Source of the DNA: Mucilaginibacter pedocola | GTDB taxonomy: Bacteria; Bacteroidota; Bacteroidia; Sphingobacteriales; Sphingobacteriaceae | DNA: 64,000 nucleotides | Reading direction: 5' to 3' | Assembly: GCF_002013915.1 (NCBI RefSeq) | Contig: NZ_MBTF01000001.1 | Span: 496,001 to 560,000 of the forward strand | Shown: positions 35,140 to 45,019 of the stretch, piece by piece | Layout: every line of letters starts with the position of its first letter | Position numbering within the stretch: the stretch's first letter is position 1 | Translations under genes and position numbers: made by a program | The notes under the pieces: generated by a model | Told to the model about the DNA's origin: nothing | Databases searched by the model: none | The model's input: only the letters and a program-made list of their open reading frames with translations

Positions 35140-36402
35140 ATGGTTAATTTCAACCGGTTCACGCTGGACAATGGCCTTAGGGTGCTTGTCCACGAAGATA
35201 GTACCACCCCAATGGCGGTGCTCAACATCCTTTACGATGTGGGCGCGCGCGACGAAGACCCCGAGCAAACCGGCTTTGCCCATCTTTTTGAGCACCTGAT
35301 GTTCGGCGGATCTATAAACATTCCTAACTACGATGGCCCTTTGCAAAGGGTGGGCGGCGAAAATAACGCCTTCACCAGCAATGATATCACTAACTATTAT
35401 ATCACCCTGCCTTCGGCAAATATCGAAACCGCCTTTTGGCTGGAGAGCGACCGCATGCTTAGCCTCGCCTTCAGCAAAAAAAGCCTGGAGGTGCAGCGTA
35501 ACGTGGTGATAGAAGAGTTTAAGCAGCGCTACCTTAACCAGCCTTACGGTGATGTTTGGCTGAAACTGCGCCCGCTGGTTTACAAGCAGCATCCGTACCG
35601 CTGGGCTACCATCGGTAAAACCATCAAACATATTGAGGATGCGCGGATAGAGGATGTAAAGGCCTTCTTTAAAAAGCACTACAACCCGCAAAACGCTATT
35701 ATGGTAGTGGGCGGTGATGTAAAAACCGAAGATGTAAAAGCTTTGGCCGAAAAATGGTTTGGCGCTATACCGGCAGGAGAGAAGTACACCCGCGAGTTAC
35801 CTGTAGAGCCTGAGCAGCACGAGGAACGCCGTGAAATAACCACCGGCAAAGTGCCGTTGAACGACCTGTACATCGCTTTCCAGATGCAGGGCAGATTGGA
35901 CGAGAGTTTCCACACGGTGGACTTGATGTCGGATATCTTGTCGCGCGGTAATTCATCTCGCCTGTATAAAACCTTGGTGAAGGATAAGCAATTATTCAGC
36001 GAAATACATGCCTACAATACGGAAGCCTTGGATAAGGGCATGTTCGTTGTTCAGGGCAAACCCGTGGCCGGTGTAAGTACCGAAGATGCCGAGGCTGCCA
36101 TTTGGGAACAACTGGAATTACTGAAAAACGAAGAGGTTTTTGCTGATGAACTTACCAAGGTGAAGAATAAAACCGAATCGACCATGGCTTTCTCTGAAAT
36201 GTCGTTACTGGATAAGGCCATGAACCTTGCCTTTTACGAACTGATGGGCGATGCTGATAACCTTAACCACGAAACTCTGAAGTATCTGGCAGTAACGCCT
36301 GCGGCCATAAAAGAGCAGGCCAACAAGTTATTCAGGAAAGATAATTCGTCAACGCTGGTTTATTTGGCGGGGAAAACTGAAGAAGTTACAGAAGCTGTCT
36401 GA
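35140..36402 (+). CDS. M16-family zinc peptidase, catalytic subunit
   Basis: The 420-residue protein has the inverted zinc motif HLFEH (His48, Glu51, His52) in FAHLFEHLMFGGS, and the downstream metal-ligand helix with VIEEFKQRYLNQPYGDV (near 125). The second half lacks the motif, as usual. It pairs with the next gene, a noncatalytic M16 subunit, to form a two-protein processing-peptidase-like enzyme. No signal peptide is seen, so it probably acts in the cytoplasm. A good promoter lies upstream. Confidence 0.93.
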   Translation: MVNFNRFTLDNGLRVLVHEDSTTPMAVLNILYDVGARDEDPEQTGFAHLFEHLMFGGSINIPNYDGPLQRVGGENNAFTSNDITNYYITLPSANIETAFWLESDRMLSLAFSKKSLEVQRNVVIEEFKQRYLNQPYGDVWLKLRPLVYKQHPYRWATIGKTIKHIEDARIEDVKAFFKKHYNPQNAIMVVGGDVKTEDVKALAEKWFGAIPAGEKYTRELPVEPEQHEERREITTGKVPLNDLYIAFQMQGRLDESFHTVDLMSDILSRGNSSRLYKTLVKDKQLFSEIHAYNTEALDKGMFVVQGKPVAGVSTEDAEAAIWEQLELLKNEEVFADELTKVKNKTESTMAFSEMSLLDKAMNLAFYELMGDADNLNHETLKYLAVTPAAIKEQANKLFRKDNSSTLVYLAGKTEEVTEAV

Positions 36403-36486
36403 ACTCGAATTTTAAGCAATTTAAAGAAATAACGGAATTTTCATTTTGCATTACGCTTAGTAATGACTCAATGCCCCAATGACTCA

Positions 36487-37770
36487 ATGACAGCATTAAA
36501 CAGAAAACAAGCGCCCCAGTTCAACGGGGTTGAGAATATAACTTTACTAAGGCCCGAACATAAAAAGCTGGCCAATGGCTGCAATGTGTATGCCTTCAAC
36601 TCGGGCGGGCAGGATTTGGTGCGCATCGAATGGATATTCGGCAACCTGCGTTTTAACCCTACCAAGCCTTTGCTGAACGTAGCGGTAAACACCATGCTTA
36701 CCGATGGTACCACTACTATGAACGCCGCACAAATTGCCGATACCATTGATTTTTATGGTGCCTTTTTGCAGGTCGATTATGGGTACGATAACTCGCAGGT
36801 TACTTTATACACGCTTACCAAACACTTGGCAAGCACGCTGCCGGTGATAAGAGATATTATGAGTAATTCGGTATTCCCGGAGAAGGAACTGGAAACTTAT
36901 GTGCGTAACCAGCAGCAAAAGCTACAAGTGAGCCTGCAAAAGAACGATTTTGTGGCCCGCCGTGTTTTTAACCGCGCCTTGAACGGCGATACCATTTACG
37001 GACTTGCTGCCACGCCCGAAGATTTTAAAAGCCTGAAACGCGAAGACCTGCAACAGCATTTTAAAGAAATGTACCAGCCGGCAAACTGCACCATGATAGT
37101 AGCCGGTAAAATTGACGATGAAGCACTTGCTTTATTGACCGATACCTTCGAGACGGGTTGGGAAAACCAGTCGGTACCTGCAGATACCACGCAACCCGAA
37201 CTTGTGCCAAGCGCCGAGCGTTTCTTCTATACCGAAAAACCCGAAGCATTGCAATCTGCTATTCGTTTGGGTATGCCTTTCATCAACCGTACGCACCCCG
37301 ATTTTCCTGGTATGCAGGTGTTGAATACCGTACTGGGCGGTTATTTTGGTTCGAGGCTGATGGCTAACATCCGCGAGGATAAAGGTTATACCTACGGCAT
37401 TGGCTCGGGTATGGGGACGTTTAAGCATGGCGGTTCGTTCTTCATCGCGTCAGAGGTCGGGGCCGATGTTTGCCGCAGTGCCGTGAGTGAGGTAGAAAAA
37501 GAAGTGAACCTGCTGAAGGCCGAGGTTATCCCCGACGAAGAACTTTCGCTGGTTCGCAACTTTATGCTGGGCTCGCTGCTGGGCAGTTTGGAGAACGTTT
37601 TTTCGCATGCCGATAAATTCAAAAACCTGCACTTTGCCGGTTTAGGGTACGATTACTACGACCGCTACACTACCACCGTAAAAAGCATCACTGCCGAAGA
37701 ACTAAAGGCCCTGGCCAATAAGTATTGGGACTTTGATAACTTTTACAAGGTGATAGTAGGGAAATATTAA
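36487..37770 (+). CDS. M16-family peptidase-like protein, noncatalytic subunit
   Basis: From ATG 36487 the product has 427 residues. An in-frame ATG at 36463 is possible, but its first codons lie in a duplicated aatgactcaatg sequence, so I prefer the later one. The HxxEH motif is absent, while the second-domain features remain (LGGYFGSRLMANIREDKGYTYGIGSG). It follows the catalytic M16 gene by 84 bp on the same strand. Together the two resemble the alpha/beta subunits of processing peptidases. Confidence 0.92.
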   Translation: MTALNRKQAPQFNGVENITLLRPEHKKLANGCNVYAFNSGGQDLVRIEWIFGNLRFNPTKPLLNVAVNTMLTDGTTTMNAAQIADTIDFYGAFLQVDYGYDNSQVTLYTLTKHLASTLPVIRDIMSNSVFPEKELETYVRNQQQKLQVSLQKNDFVARRVFNRALNGDTIYGLAATPEDFKSLKREDLQQHFKEMYQPANCTMIVAGKIDDEALALLTDTFETGWENQSVPADTTQPELVPSAERFFYTEKPEALQSAIRLGMPFINRTHPDFPGMQVLNTVLGGYFGSRLMANIREDKGYTYGIGSGMGTFKHGGSFFIASEVGADVCRSAVSEVEKEVNLLKAEVIPDEELSLVRNFMLGSLLGSLENVFSHADKFKNLHFAGLGYDYYDRYTTTVKSITAEELKALANKYWDFDNFYKVIVGKY

Positions 37771-37794
37771 TAAATGTGCAGATGAAGGTATATC

Positions 37795-37834
37795 GAAGAT
37801 TTGAAAAATGCTTTTAGTTCATTTCCAAATCTTC
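37795..37834. terminator. hairpin between convergent genes
   Basis: Arms gaagatttg (37795-37803) and caaatcttc (37826-37834), with a T-rich 3' flank on the plus strand. Confidence 0.65.
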
Positions 37835-37853
37835 TATTTCTTTTCACCCGGGC

Positions 37854-38276
37854 TTAGCTTTTAGCATCAACGGGCATCCTGAATAGCAGAACGCTGTTTA
37901 CCATCATCACCAAAGCAGTAATGCCGTGTATCATCAGGTGCGCCATATCTCCGGCACCATTGGCGGCCAGCACGTTAAAGAAATCTCCAAGAGGCACCAC
38001 AATAGTACTTGTGAATACCCATGCGGTGGCTTTGCGCATCCGCATGGCCAATAGGGGTATTAATACTATGCCCGAGAAAATATCTCTTATCCCTTTTATC
38101 TTGCCGTACGCAGCATCGCGCATATCGTTAAAAACAATGCCATAGCCCGTGGCACCAACCTGCGGAAATAAAATAAAACGTATGCCGATAAAGATGATGC
38201 CTAAGGCCAGCAGGAGGGTTAGCCAGTACGATACCGAGCGCCGGCCCCATGTTTGTTGTTTGATCTGTGTTTCCAT
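37854..38276 (-). CDS. DUF4267-family small membrane protein
   Basis: The 140-residue protein has four hydrophobic segments (about 19-38, 64-80, 84-101, 114-132) and the family core AYGKIKGIRDIFSGIVLIPLL. Role unknown. The Crp-family regulator lies 85 bp upstream on the same strand; a functional link is possible. Confidence 0.85.
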   Translation of the reverse strand: METQIKQQTWGRRSVSYWLTLLLALGIIFIGIRFILFPQVGATGYGIVFNDMRDAAYGKIKGIRDIFSGIVLIPLLAMRMRKATAWVFTSTIVVPLGDFFNVLAANGAGDMAHLMIHGITALVMMVNSVLLFRMPVDAKS

Positions 38277-38360
38277 TATTGTAAATATTTAATGGTACAA
38301 ATCTCCCAAACCTAAGGCCCTATCTCGTTCACCCGGGTTAACTAATGCAGCAGGGGGAAT

Positions 38361-38936
38361 TTATTTTTCGTTAGCCAACCGTTTACGAATACGGCTTAGC
38401 GATTGTGGTTTTATCCCCACGTACGAGGCTATGTAATATTGTGGTATGCGTTGTGCAAGGCCGGCGTAGGAGTGCAGGAACTGCTTATAACGCTCGGCCG
38501 GCGAATCTTTATAGAATGATTTTAGCTGCTGCATGCTGCTTAAAAACACGTCCTCAATGGCAACCCTGCCCAGTTTTTCGCCCTCGGTTAATTCGGCATA
38601 CATGCGCTGCAGGTCGGTTTGTCTGATCACCTGCAGGTGGGTATCTTCAATTGCCTGTATGCTCATATCTGATGCCGTGCGGGGCAAAAAGCTTTGGTAG
38701 TTGCTTACAAATTCGCCCTCCCTACTAAAATAAAGCGTTTTTTGGTTGCCGTTATCATTCATGTAATAGCGCACCAGCCCCTCTTCAATAAGGCCAACAT
38801 AGCGGCATAGTTGGCCTTCCTCCAAAAAATATTCGCCGGCTTTTAAATGGAGCGGTTTAAACAAGGTGCCAAGTAGTGCCTCGTCTTCGGCATTAAGCCG
38901 GATGAGATGTTTTACCGTTGGAATAAGCAGGCTCAT
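38361..38936 (-). CDS. Crp/Fnr-family transcriptional regulator
   Basis: ATG at 38936 (MSLLIPTVKHLI) is preferred; an in-frame start 30 bp upstream adds residues that do not fit the family. The 191-residue protein has the cNMP-binding-like beta barrel (PLHLKAGEYFLEEGQLCRYV, FVSNYQSFL) and a C-terminal winged helix (RIPQYYIASYVGIKPQSLSR). It lacks the Arg/Ser set of true cAMP binders and the Fnr cysteines, so its ligand is unknown. It may control the DUF4267 gene beside it. Confidence 0.92.
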   Translation of the reverse strand: MSLLIPTVKHLIRLNAEDEALLGTLFKPLHLKAGEYFLEEGQLCRYVGLIEEGLVRYYMNDNGNQKTLYFSREGEFVSNYQSFLPRTASDMSIQAIEDTHLQVIRQTDLQRMYAELTEGEKLGRVAIEDVFLSSMQQLKSFYKDSPAERYKQFLHSYAGLAQRIPQYYIASYVGIKPQSLSRIRKRLANEK

Positions 38937-39093
38937 AGCATTAATTTGAAAACGAAATATCGGCATTTATAAACCTTGAAGCCACCTCGTTACCATATTT
39001 TCTCTGGAACAGGGTTTTGATGTTTTTTTACACTTCAGAACAAAAACAACTTGCCGGGGTTTGAAAACTATAGCTTGCCATTAGCCGTATATC

Positions 39094-39747
39094 ATGAAAA
39101 ACCTTTACTGCCTCTTGTTCTGTTTAAGCCTGCTGGCTTGTAACTCGTCTCCGCAAAGTAATTCGGTAAAGAAGCCCGGGCATACCGGCCCGTTCGATCT
39201 TGCAAAATTATCATTGACCGAGCACATGCCTGATATATTGGCAATTGAGCACTTCGCCGTACAAGCCAAAGATACCACAGACGGCACCATGTTAGGTTAC
39301 GAGTTGTTTAAAACGGGCGATAAGAAAGCCCTTAATTTTGGAGGTGCCTTCCTTTCGGGCCATAACGCACACGTGAGCTTTCATTACGAAGAAAAAAGCG
39401 GGCAACTTGCCGGTTACGAGTTAAAACTTTACAGCCAGCCACAAAGCGATACGCTCATCAGGCTGCTCGGCAATAACGCCACCCCAATTTTCAAACGCAC
39501 CAAAATGCCTAAGGGCGAAATAGAGATCGACGTGAACGGTAACGAAGTAAAGCCCGGAAACAGCGTGCGGCAAACCTATCGGGTATGGGAGAATAGCGCT
39601 AAAGGCATAACTTATTACCTAACCGAAGATGGCACAGAGCCCAAACTAACCACCACACTTATCGCTTTGAAAAAAAATACCCCATTTAGTAAGGACATGA
39701 CATCTCTTAAGCAACTCGACTGGTATAAAAATGAGAAGAGCGAATAG
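39094..39747 (+). CDS. hypothetical lipoprotein, 217 aa
   Basis: The lipoprotein signal is MKNLYCLLFCLSLLAC with Cys16. The rest is a beta-rich domain with no family that I recognise. It ends in a hairpin that overlaps its stop codon and faces the glycosidase gene. Confidence 0.68.
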   Translation: MKNLYCLLFCLSLLACNSSPQSNSVKKPGHTGPFDLAKLSLTEHMPDILAIEHFAVQAKDTTDGTMLGYELFKTGDKKALNFGGAFLSGHNAHVSFHYEEKSGQLAGYELKLYSQPQSDTLIRLLGNNATPIFKRTKMPKGEIEIDVNGNEVKPGNSVRQTYRVWENSAKGITYYLTEDGTEPKLTTTLIALKKNTPFSKDMTSLKQLDWYKNEKSE

Positions 39748-39762
39748 CGCCTATCCGCTCTT
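39736..39762. terminator. hairpin overlapping the stop of the lipoprotein gene
   Basis: Arms aagagcgaatag and ctatccgctctt with one mismatch. The same hairpin lies 8 bp past the convergent GH43 stop. Confidence 0.65.
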
Positions 39763-39769
39763 ATTATCG

Positions 39770-41332
39770 CTACTTCCCGAAAACTTTTATCTCAAATATA
39801 CTGAGTGCGTTATCGGCATCTTCGGGGTCTAACCTGTCGGCGCTTTTCGGTAGGTCTACTGCACCGGTTATGGTCAGCTTTACGTAACGCGCGGATGGTT
39901 TTAGTTTACTCTTATCGGTTACGGGAGACTGGGCAGCGCCATCGGTTGTGCGGTCGGTGTATAGCTTCCAGTCCGTTTGTTTAGCCGCCTTAGCCAAACC
40001 GGTGGCTTTGCTTTGCGGTAGGTACTCCAGTTTATATTTGTAAGTGCGGCTGGTGAATTCGAACATGGTTTCTATGCTATCTATCTGATGGTTTTTACCC
40101 AGGTCCACAATGATCCAGGGCGATTCGGCACCAAGGCCGGCATCCCAACGGGTGCTATAGTTATCGTCTACAGCGTATTTGCCTTCATACTTAAAATCGA
40201 TACTCTCGGTACGGTAGCGTTTGGGATTATGCCCGCTTTGGTAAACGCGTGCTGACGATACCAGCGTAGGTTTGCCCAAAGCAAGGTTCTTAGCCATCGG
40301 TTTTGCTTTACCCAGGCTTACGCCACGATGTGTGGATATAACCTTTTTGATGCTGCCATCTGTATTAAAAAACACCTCGTCGATACAGGTTCGGCGCTTG
40401 CTGTCTACAAAAGGGTAGTGCTGCCTGTGGTAGGCAATATAGGTATGGCCTTTATAGTCGAATAGCGAATGATGGCCGGGGCCGAGGATGTGCTTACTGT
40501 CATCGCGCACCAAGATAGGTTCCGTCATGGAAGTACCTAGTTCGCGGTAGGGGCCGGCAACGTTCTCCGAAACAGCATAGCGCACGTTGTAATTCTCGCT
40601 GCCCTCGAAAGACCACATCAGGTAATAAAGCCCTTTGCGTTTATAAATGAACGAGGCCTCGAAGGTGTTTTTTAGCCCCGTGATCTGTACATAATTGTAA
40701 TTCCCCGCAAATTCGGTAGAAGCCGTTTTGTTAAATCGCGCATCATCGTTATCAAAAAACAATTTACCATCCGCCCCGAACCTGAATTTCATGATCTTGA
40801 ACTCCCGCGAATCAAAGCTGAAATACAGCTTTTGGTCGTCATCTAAAAAGAATTGCCCGTCGTACCCACGGTAAAACATTTTGCCGGGTGCCGCGCCATT
40901 GGCATCTTCCCAAGGGCCAAGCGGGCTGCCACTCATGGCTATGAATACCTTCGAATCTATACTGTACATCAAATAGTATTTTTTGGTGCCCGGGTAGTAT
41001 ACCACGCTTGGTGCCCAAACGTATTTCTCGCCGGCATAGTCGGTCCATGTTTGGGGCAGGTCTATCTGTTTGTTCTTCCAGTCCTTGCCATCTTTTGAAT
41101 ACCACATTTGCGCCGGGAAAACGTTCTCGCCGCTCGCGCCATCGTTAGTGCCGAATGCATAAAAAGCATCGGTGTTCTTATCATAAAATACTGATGCATC
41201 GGCAAGGTAGGCGGGGATAATAGGGTTACCGGTACCTTGTGCGAATACGTCAAGATCTTTAACGGTTTGCGCCTTTGTATACAGGCAGTTGATGGCCAGC
41301 AGGAGTATGGCGATGATTTGGAATTTTTTCAC
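39770..41332 (-). CDS. GH43-family glycosidase with C-terminal F5/8-type (discoidin) domain
   Basis: Signal peptide (MKKFQIIAILLLAINCLYTKAQ), then a five-bladed propeller-like region with the catalytic-base Asp in NPIIPAYLADASVFYD, YVWAPSVVYYPGTKKYYLMY, and HILGPGHHSLF. The last 170 residues are a discoidin-type sugar-binding domain (KYAVDDNYSTRWDAGLG, SPWIIVDLGKNHQI). Such enzymes cut arabinan, xylan or related chains; the exact linkage is unknown. No SusC/SusD pair is adjacent, so it is not in a classical polysaccharide locus here. Confidence 0.92.
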   Translation of the reverse strand: MKKFQIIAILLLAINCLYTKAQTVKDLDVFAQGTGNPIIPAYLADASVFYDKNTDAFYAFGTNDGASGENVFPAQMWYSKDGKDWKNKQIDLPQTWTDYAGEKYVWAPSVVYYPGTKKYYLMYSIDSKVFIAMSGSPLGPWEDANGAAPGKMFYRGYDGQFFLDDDQKLYFSFDSREFKIMKFRFGADGKLFFDNDDARFNKTASTEFAGNYNYVQITGLKNTFEASFIYKRKGLYYLMWSFEGSENYNVRYAVSENVAGPYRELGTSMTEPILVRDDSKHILGPGHHSLFDYKGHTYIAYHRQHYPFVDSKRRTCIDEVFFNTDGSIKKVISTHRGVSLGKAKPMAKNLALGKPTLVSSARVYQSGHNPKRYRTESIDFKYEGKYAVDDNYSTRWDAGLGAESPWIIVDLGKNHQIDSIETMFEFTSRTYKYKLEYLPQSKATGLAKAAKQTDWKLYTDRTTDGAAQSPVTDKSKLKPSARYVKLTITGAVDLPKSADRLDPEDADNALSIFEIKVFGK

Positions 41333-41446
41333 AGGATGTGGTTGTTATTGGCTCAATGCCAAATTAACGGCAATTGAAAAACAGACGCTCCACACAGGGC
41401 ATCAAAAGGTATACAAATTGTATCAAAATGGGGGAGGCTGCTGTGC

Positions 41447-41475
41447 TTGCGATAGGGGATATTCGCTTATCTTTG
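41447..41475 (+). promoter_or_regulatory. promoter of the ABC-F gene
   Basis: CTTG at -33 (41446-41449) and TATCTTTG (41468-41475) at -7 are separated by 18 bp, close to the Bacteroidetes consensus. The -7 box is 24 bp before the GTG at 41500. Upstream ATGs at 41374 and 41428 would lie before the transcript start. Confidence 0.6.
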
Positions 41476-41499
41476 CGCCCGAATCAAAATGCGCATACT

Positions 41500-43131
41500 G
41501 TGATCAATGTAAATAATATTTCGGTGTCGTTCGGCGGCACCACCTTGTTTAGCGATGTTACTTTCTCTATCAATGAGAACGATAAGATAGCCCTCATGGG
41601 CAAAAATGGGGCGGGTAAATCTACCATCCTCAAAATAATTGCCGGCGAGGCCAAGCCTACTACCGGTAACGTTACCGGTCCTAAAGAGGCCGTTATAGCC
41701 TACTTGCCCCAGCACTTGCTTACCGAAGATAAAGCCACCGTTTTTGAAGAGGTAATGAAAGCCTTTGCCGAGGCCAACCAAATGGAAAAGGAACTGGAGG
41801 AACTGAACGAGCAGCTGAATATCCGTACCGATTACGAGAGCGACGATTACATGAAGCTGATCGAGCGGGTATCTGAACTGAGCGAGAAGGTTTACACCGT
41901 TGAAGATACCAACTACGATGCCGAAGCCGAAAAAGTACTGAAAGGCCTTGGCTTTGAGCGCGAAGATTTTAATCGCCCAACATCTGAGTTCTCGGGCGGC
42001 TGGCGCATGCGTATTGAGCTGGCCAAGATACTGCTGAAAAAGCCCGACCTGATCCTGCTGGATGAGCCTACCAACCACATGGATATTGAGAGTATACAGT
42101 GGCTGGAAGATTTCCTCATCAATTCGGCCAAGGCGGTGATGGTGATATCGCACGACAGGGCTTTTGTGGATAACATTACCAACCGCACCATTGAGGTTAC
42201 CATGGGCCGCATTTACGATTACAAGGCCAAATACACCCATTACCTGCAACTGCGTGCCGACCGCCGCCTGCACCAGTTAAAGGCCTACGAAGAGCAGCAA
42301 CGTTTTATTGCCGATAACCAGGAGTTTATAGACCGTTTCCGCGGCACCTACTCTAAAACCCTGCAGGTACAAAGCCGCGTAAAAATGCTGGAGAAACTGG
42401 AGGTGATAGAGATAGATGAGGTAGATACTTCTGCCTTGCGCCTCAAATTCCCGCCATCGCCGCGCTCGGGCGCTTACCCGGTGATGGTAGAGGACCTGAG
42501 CAAAAGCTACGGCGACCACGTGGTGTTCAAAAATGCATCGATGGTGATAGAGCGCGGCGAAAAAGTGGCCTTTGTGGGCAAGAACGGCGAAGGTAAATCT
42601 ACCATGATCAAAGCCATCATGAACGAGATCGACTTCGATGGCAGCATGAAGATAGGCCACAACGCCAAAATAGGCTACTTTGCGCAAGACCAGGCCGCCA
42701 AATTGGATGGCAACCTAACCGTTTTTGAAACCATTGACCAGATACCCCTAACCGACAATACCCTCAAAATACGCGACCTGCTGGGCGCTTTCATGTTCAG
42801 CGGCGACGATACCACTAAGAAGGTAAAAGTGCTATCGGGCGGCGAGAAAACCCGCCTGGCCATGATCAAACTCCTGCTGGAACCCGTGAACCTGCTGATA
42901 CTGGATGAGCCCACCAACCACCTCGACATGAAAACCAAGGACATCATTAAAGATGCCCTCAAAGATTTCGACGGCACCCTCATCCTCGTATCCCACGACC
43001 GCGACTTCCTCGACGGCCTGGTAAAAAAAGTATTCGAATTTGGCAACAAACGCGTAAGGGAACACTTTGAGGATATCAAAGGGTTTTTGGCTTATAAGAA
43101 GATGGATAGTTTGAAAGAGATAGAGAAGTAA
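41500..43131 (+). CDS. ABC-F family ATP-binding protein
   Basis: The GTG at 41500 is chosen because it gives the usual family start (MINVNNISVSFGG), a normal length of 543 residues, and lies just after a good promoter. Two ABC domains are present: Walker A GKNGAGKST and GKNGEGKST, signatures FSGGWRMR and LSGGEKTR, and Walker B LLDEPTN in each. There is no membrane domain. Members act on ribosomes as translation factors or antibiotic-resistance proteins. This one looks like a housekeeping EttA/Uup-type factor, but that is not settled. A stem-loop follows. Confidence 0.93.
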   Translation: MINVNNISVSFGGTTLFSDVTFSINENDKIALMGKNGAGKSTILKIIAGEAKPTTGNVTGPKEAVIAYLPQHLLTEDKATVFEEVMKAFAEANQMEKELEELNEQLNIRTDYESDDYMKLIERVSELSEKVYTVEDTNYDAEAEKVLKGLGFEREDFNRPTSEFSGGWRMRIELAKILLKKPDLILLDEPTNHMDIESIQWLEDFLINSAKAVMVISHDRAFVDNITNRTIEVTMGRIYDYKAKYTHYLQLRADRRLHQLKAYEEQQRFIADNQEFIDRFRGTYSKTLQVQSRVKMLEKLEVIEIDEVDTSALRLKFPPSPRSGAYPVMVEDLSKSYGDHVVFKNASMVIERGEKVAFVGKNGEGKSTMIKAIMNEIDFDGSMKIGHNAKIGYFAQDQAAKLDGNLTVFETIDQIPLTDNTLKIRDLLGAFMFSGDDTTKKVKVLSGGEKTRLAMIKLLLEPVNLLILDEPTNHLDMKTKDIIKDALKDFDGTLILVSHDRDFLDGLVKKVFEFGNKRVREHFEDIKGFLAYKKMDSLKEIEK

Positions 43132-43154
43132 TCGATTTCGCTTTGGAATTAAAA

Positions 43155-43187
43155 GAGCCGTTTCCTGATGAGGGGAGCGGCTTTTTT
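43155..43187 (+). terminator. terminator of the ABC-F gene
   Basis: Stem agccg (43156-43160) and cggct (43178-43182) followed by TTTTTT. Confidence 0.7.
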
Positions 43188-43385
43188 GGTTAGGGCGCCC
43201 ACTTGGGTTCGCAACTATTTATCAGGTTAACTGATTTTTAGTTCATTACAAACTTATTCTTATGGTAATTACATAGCTAAAAGGTAATTACATAGCTAAT
43301 GTGCCCTATAGACTACATAAAAGTAAATGATTAAAATGAATTCAATAAATATTTTCTTTAAAAATGATAGTTGAATCCTTCCTGA

Positions 43386-44324
43386 TTAGATATGTAACTT
43401 CCGCTTAATAGTTTTTCTAAAAATGTTATAGGTGTCGTTAAGAGCATTAATGTTGACTTTCATCTGCTCAAATAATTCCTCCCATTCTCTGCGTTGTTCC
43501 ATTGTTGGATTTACATAGCCGTTATGCCTTAAATAATGAGGCTTTAATTGAATACTGTAATTTTCAATATCTTGTTGATAAGGCCATAAATCGAAATGAC
43601 AATCAATTATATCTTTTAGCGCAGGAATCGTTGCAATAAAATTCTCCTTGGCTTCATTGATTTCTTCATCTATAAATCCGTTCTCTGCTCTAGAAAAATG
43701 CGTTAAAACGTTATCTAACCGGTCAGAATCAAATTTTCTACAAGAGGCATCTCCTAATAAATCCTCTCGAAGTTTTACCCATTGTTCATTATTCAACACT
43801 TTTTCAGAAAGCCGAAAGTTCTCAATGTCATGTTCTTTAATCGGGTCTCTTTGGTTTTCAGTATTGGAAGTAATATTTACAACTTGAGCAATTATCCCCC
43901 CACGTTGACCATAGCTACTGACAGCAATAGCTGAAGTATCTGTTTTTGATTTATTAAGATTCTCCAAAACCCAGTTCTTATGTTGTGTTTTCCAATCGAA
44001 CAACACTTCTTTCTTGTAATCGATTCCTTTATTTTTATCAATAAGATCTGCACAGTTAGAGCACAAAAAAATCGCGTTATTGATATTTGTTCGTTCAGCT
44101 TCGCTATAACTACTATCATATCTTGGCCCTCCTGGCGAAGCTGCTGTAATATGAGCCACTTTGCCCATATACTGAACTTTATTTTCATCTGTGAGTGATG
44201 GCGCTATTGTCAATTTGCGACAATCGGGATTAGAGCAAATATATGCAGCCTGTGTTTTAACTATATTTATAACGGTTGTCTCGAAATCATCCCGACCTTT
44301 TTTTTCAGTAGTATTTTGATCCAT
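43386..44324 (-). CDS. HNH-endonuclease-like zinc-finger protein, 312 aa
   Basis: The N-terminal 110 residues carry an HNH-type pattern: YICSNPDC (Cys30, Cys35), KVAHITAASPGGPRYD (His58), NINNAIFLCSNC (Asn80-83; Cys88, Cys91) and a late DWKTQHKNW. This arrangement is shared with nuclease effectors in several bacterial defence systems. The remaining 200 residues are helical and unassigned, and may sense or bind a partner. It is the last gene of a same-strand set after the SIR2-like and DUF2971 genes, 44 bp behind the latter. DNA cleavage is inferred from the motif only. Confidence 0.78.
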   Translation of the reverse strand: MDQNTTEKKGRDDFETTVINIVKTQAAYICSNPDCRKLTIAPSLTDENKVQYMGKVAHITAASPGGPRYDSSYSEAERTNINNAIFLCSNCADLIDKNKGIDYKKEVLFDWKTQHKNWVLENLNKSKTDTSAIAVSSYGQRGGIIAQVVNITSNTENQRDPIKEHDIENFRLSEKVLNNEQWVKLREDLLGDASCRKFDSDRLDNVLTHFSRAENGFIDEEINEAKENFIATIPALKDIIDCHFDLWPYQQDIENYSIQLKPHYLRHNGYVNPTMEQRREWEELFEQMKVNINALNDTYNIFRKTIKRKLHI

Positions 44325-44368
44325 ATCGTATCAGTTCAGGTTTAAAAAAGCAGTATGAATTAGATAGC

Positions 44369-45016
44369 TCAATCTGTTTTGAACCGATTGATCCAACGTT
44401 TATTCTCATATAAGGTAGATCGGTTAATTCTACTTTTGGGGTCACCACGTAATCCCTTGAGGTGATTTTTGAGCGTTGCGTATATTGGCTCGGGCATGTG
44501 CTGACTTATGGTGATCCGCTTGATTACATCAAGAGGTATATCAATTTCAAAAAAAGTTTCGTCTGTGTTCGATTCAACAATTATTCGATATTCTTCCTCA
44601 CACCGGTAAGGCCAACGTTTAGTAAACGGCATCTTATCAACGTCAATTGGGGAATCTGCCTTTTCTACATCAGAAAGTTTCCTATAAATAACTTTGCCAT
44701 GCTTCAAATTATCGACCTTATCAATGATTTCAAATAGCTTTTCAGCATTAAATTCGATTAGGCACCCACTTGTCCCATCGGAAAATGTTTTCCAATGGTG
44801 AATGGTTTCGTCGCCATGTGAAAGGCAGACCGCGAATAAATTTTTTATGTTTTTCTTTTCCTTGTAAGCAAGGATAACCTCAGAGTCGTTTTTATCATCC
44901 CATAATTTAGGGTTGAGCAAAGTAAGCTTTTTGCGTTGCAGCAAATCAAGGAGCACAGGCAACGTGGTAAACCTGTTCAATCTTTTTATTTTCCTTGTGC
45001 GTGATGTATTTTTCAT
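44369..45016 (-). CDS. DUF2971-family protein
   Basis: The 215-residue protein has the DUF2971 pattern: an early LNPKLWDDKNDSE, then FAVCLSHGDETIHHWKTFSDG with SGCLIEF, and the late RWPYRCEEEYRIIVE. The biochemical role of the family is not known to me. It starts 3 bp after the SIR2-like gene, so the two are translated from one message, and the HNH gene follows 44 bp later. It may be the sensor or a modulator in a three-protein system. Confidence 0.78.
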   Translation of the reverse strand: MKNTSRTRKIKRLNRFTTLPVLLDLLQRKKLTLLNPKLWDDKNDSEVILAYKEKKNIKNLFAVCLSHGDETIHHWKTFSDGTSGCLIEFNAEKLFEIIDKVDNLKHGKVIYRKLSDVEKADSPIDVDKMPFTKRWPYRCEEEYRIIVESNTDETFFEIDIPLDVIKRITISQHMPEPIYATLKNHLKGLRGDPKSRINRSTLYENKRWINRFKTD

Positions 45017-45019
45017 GGC

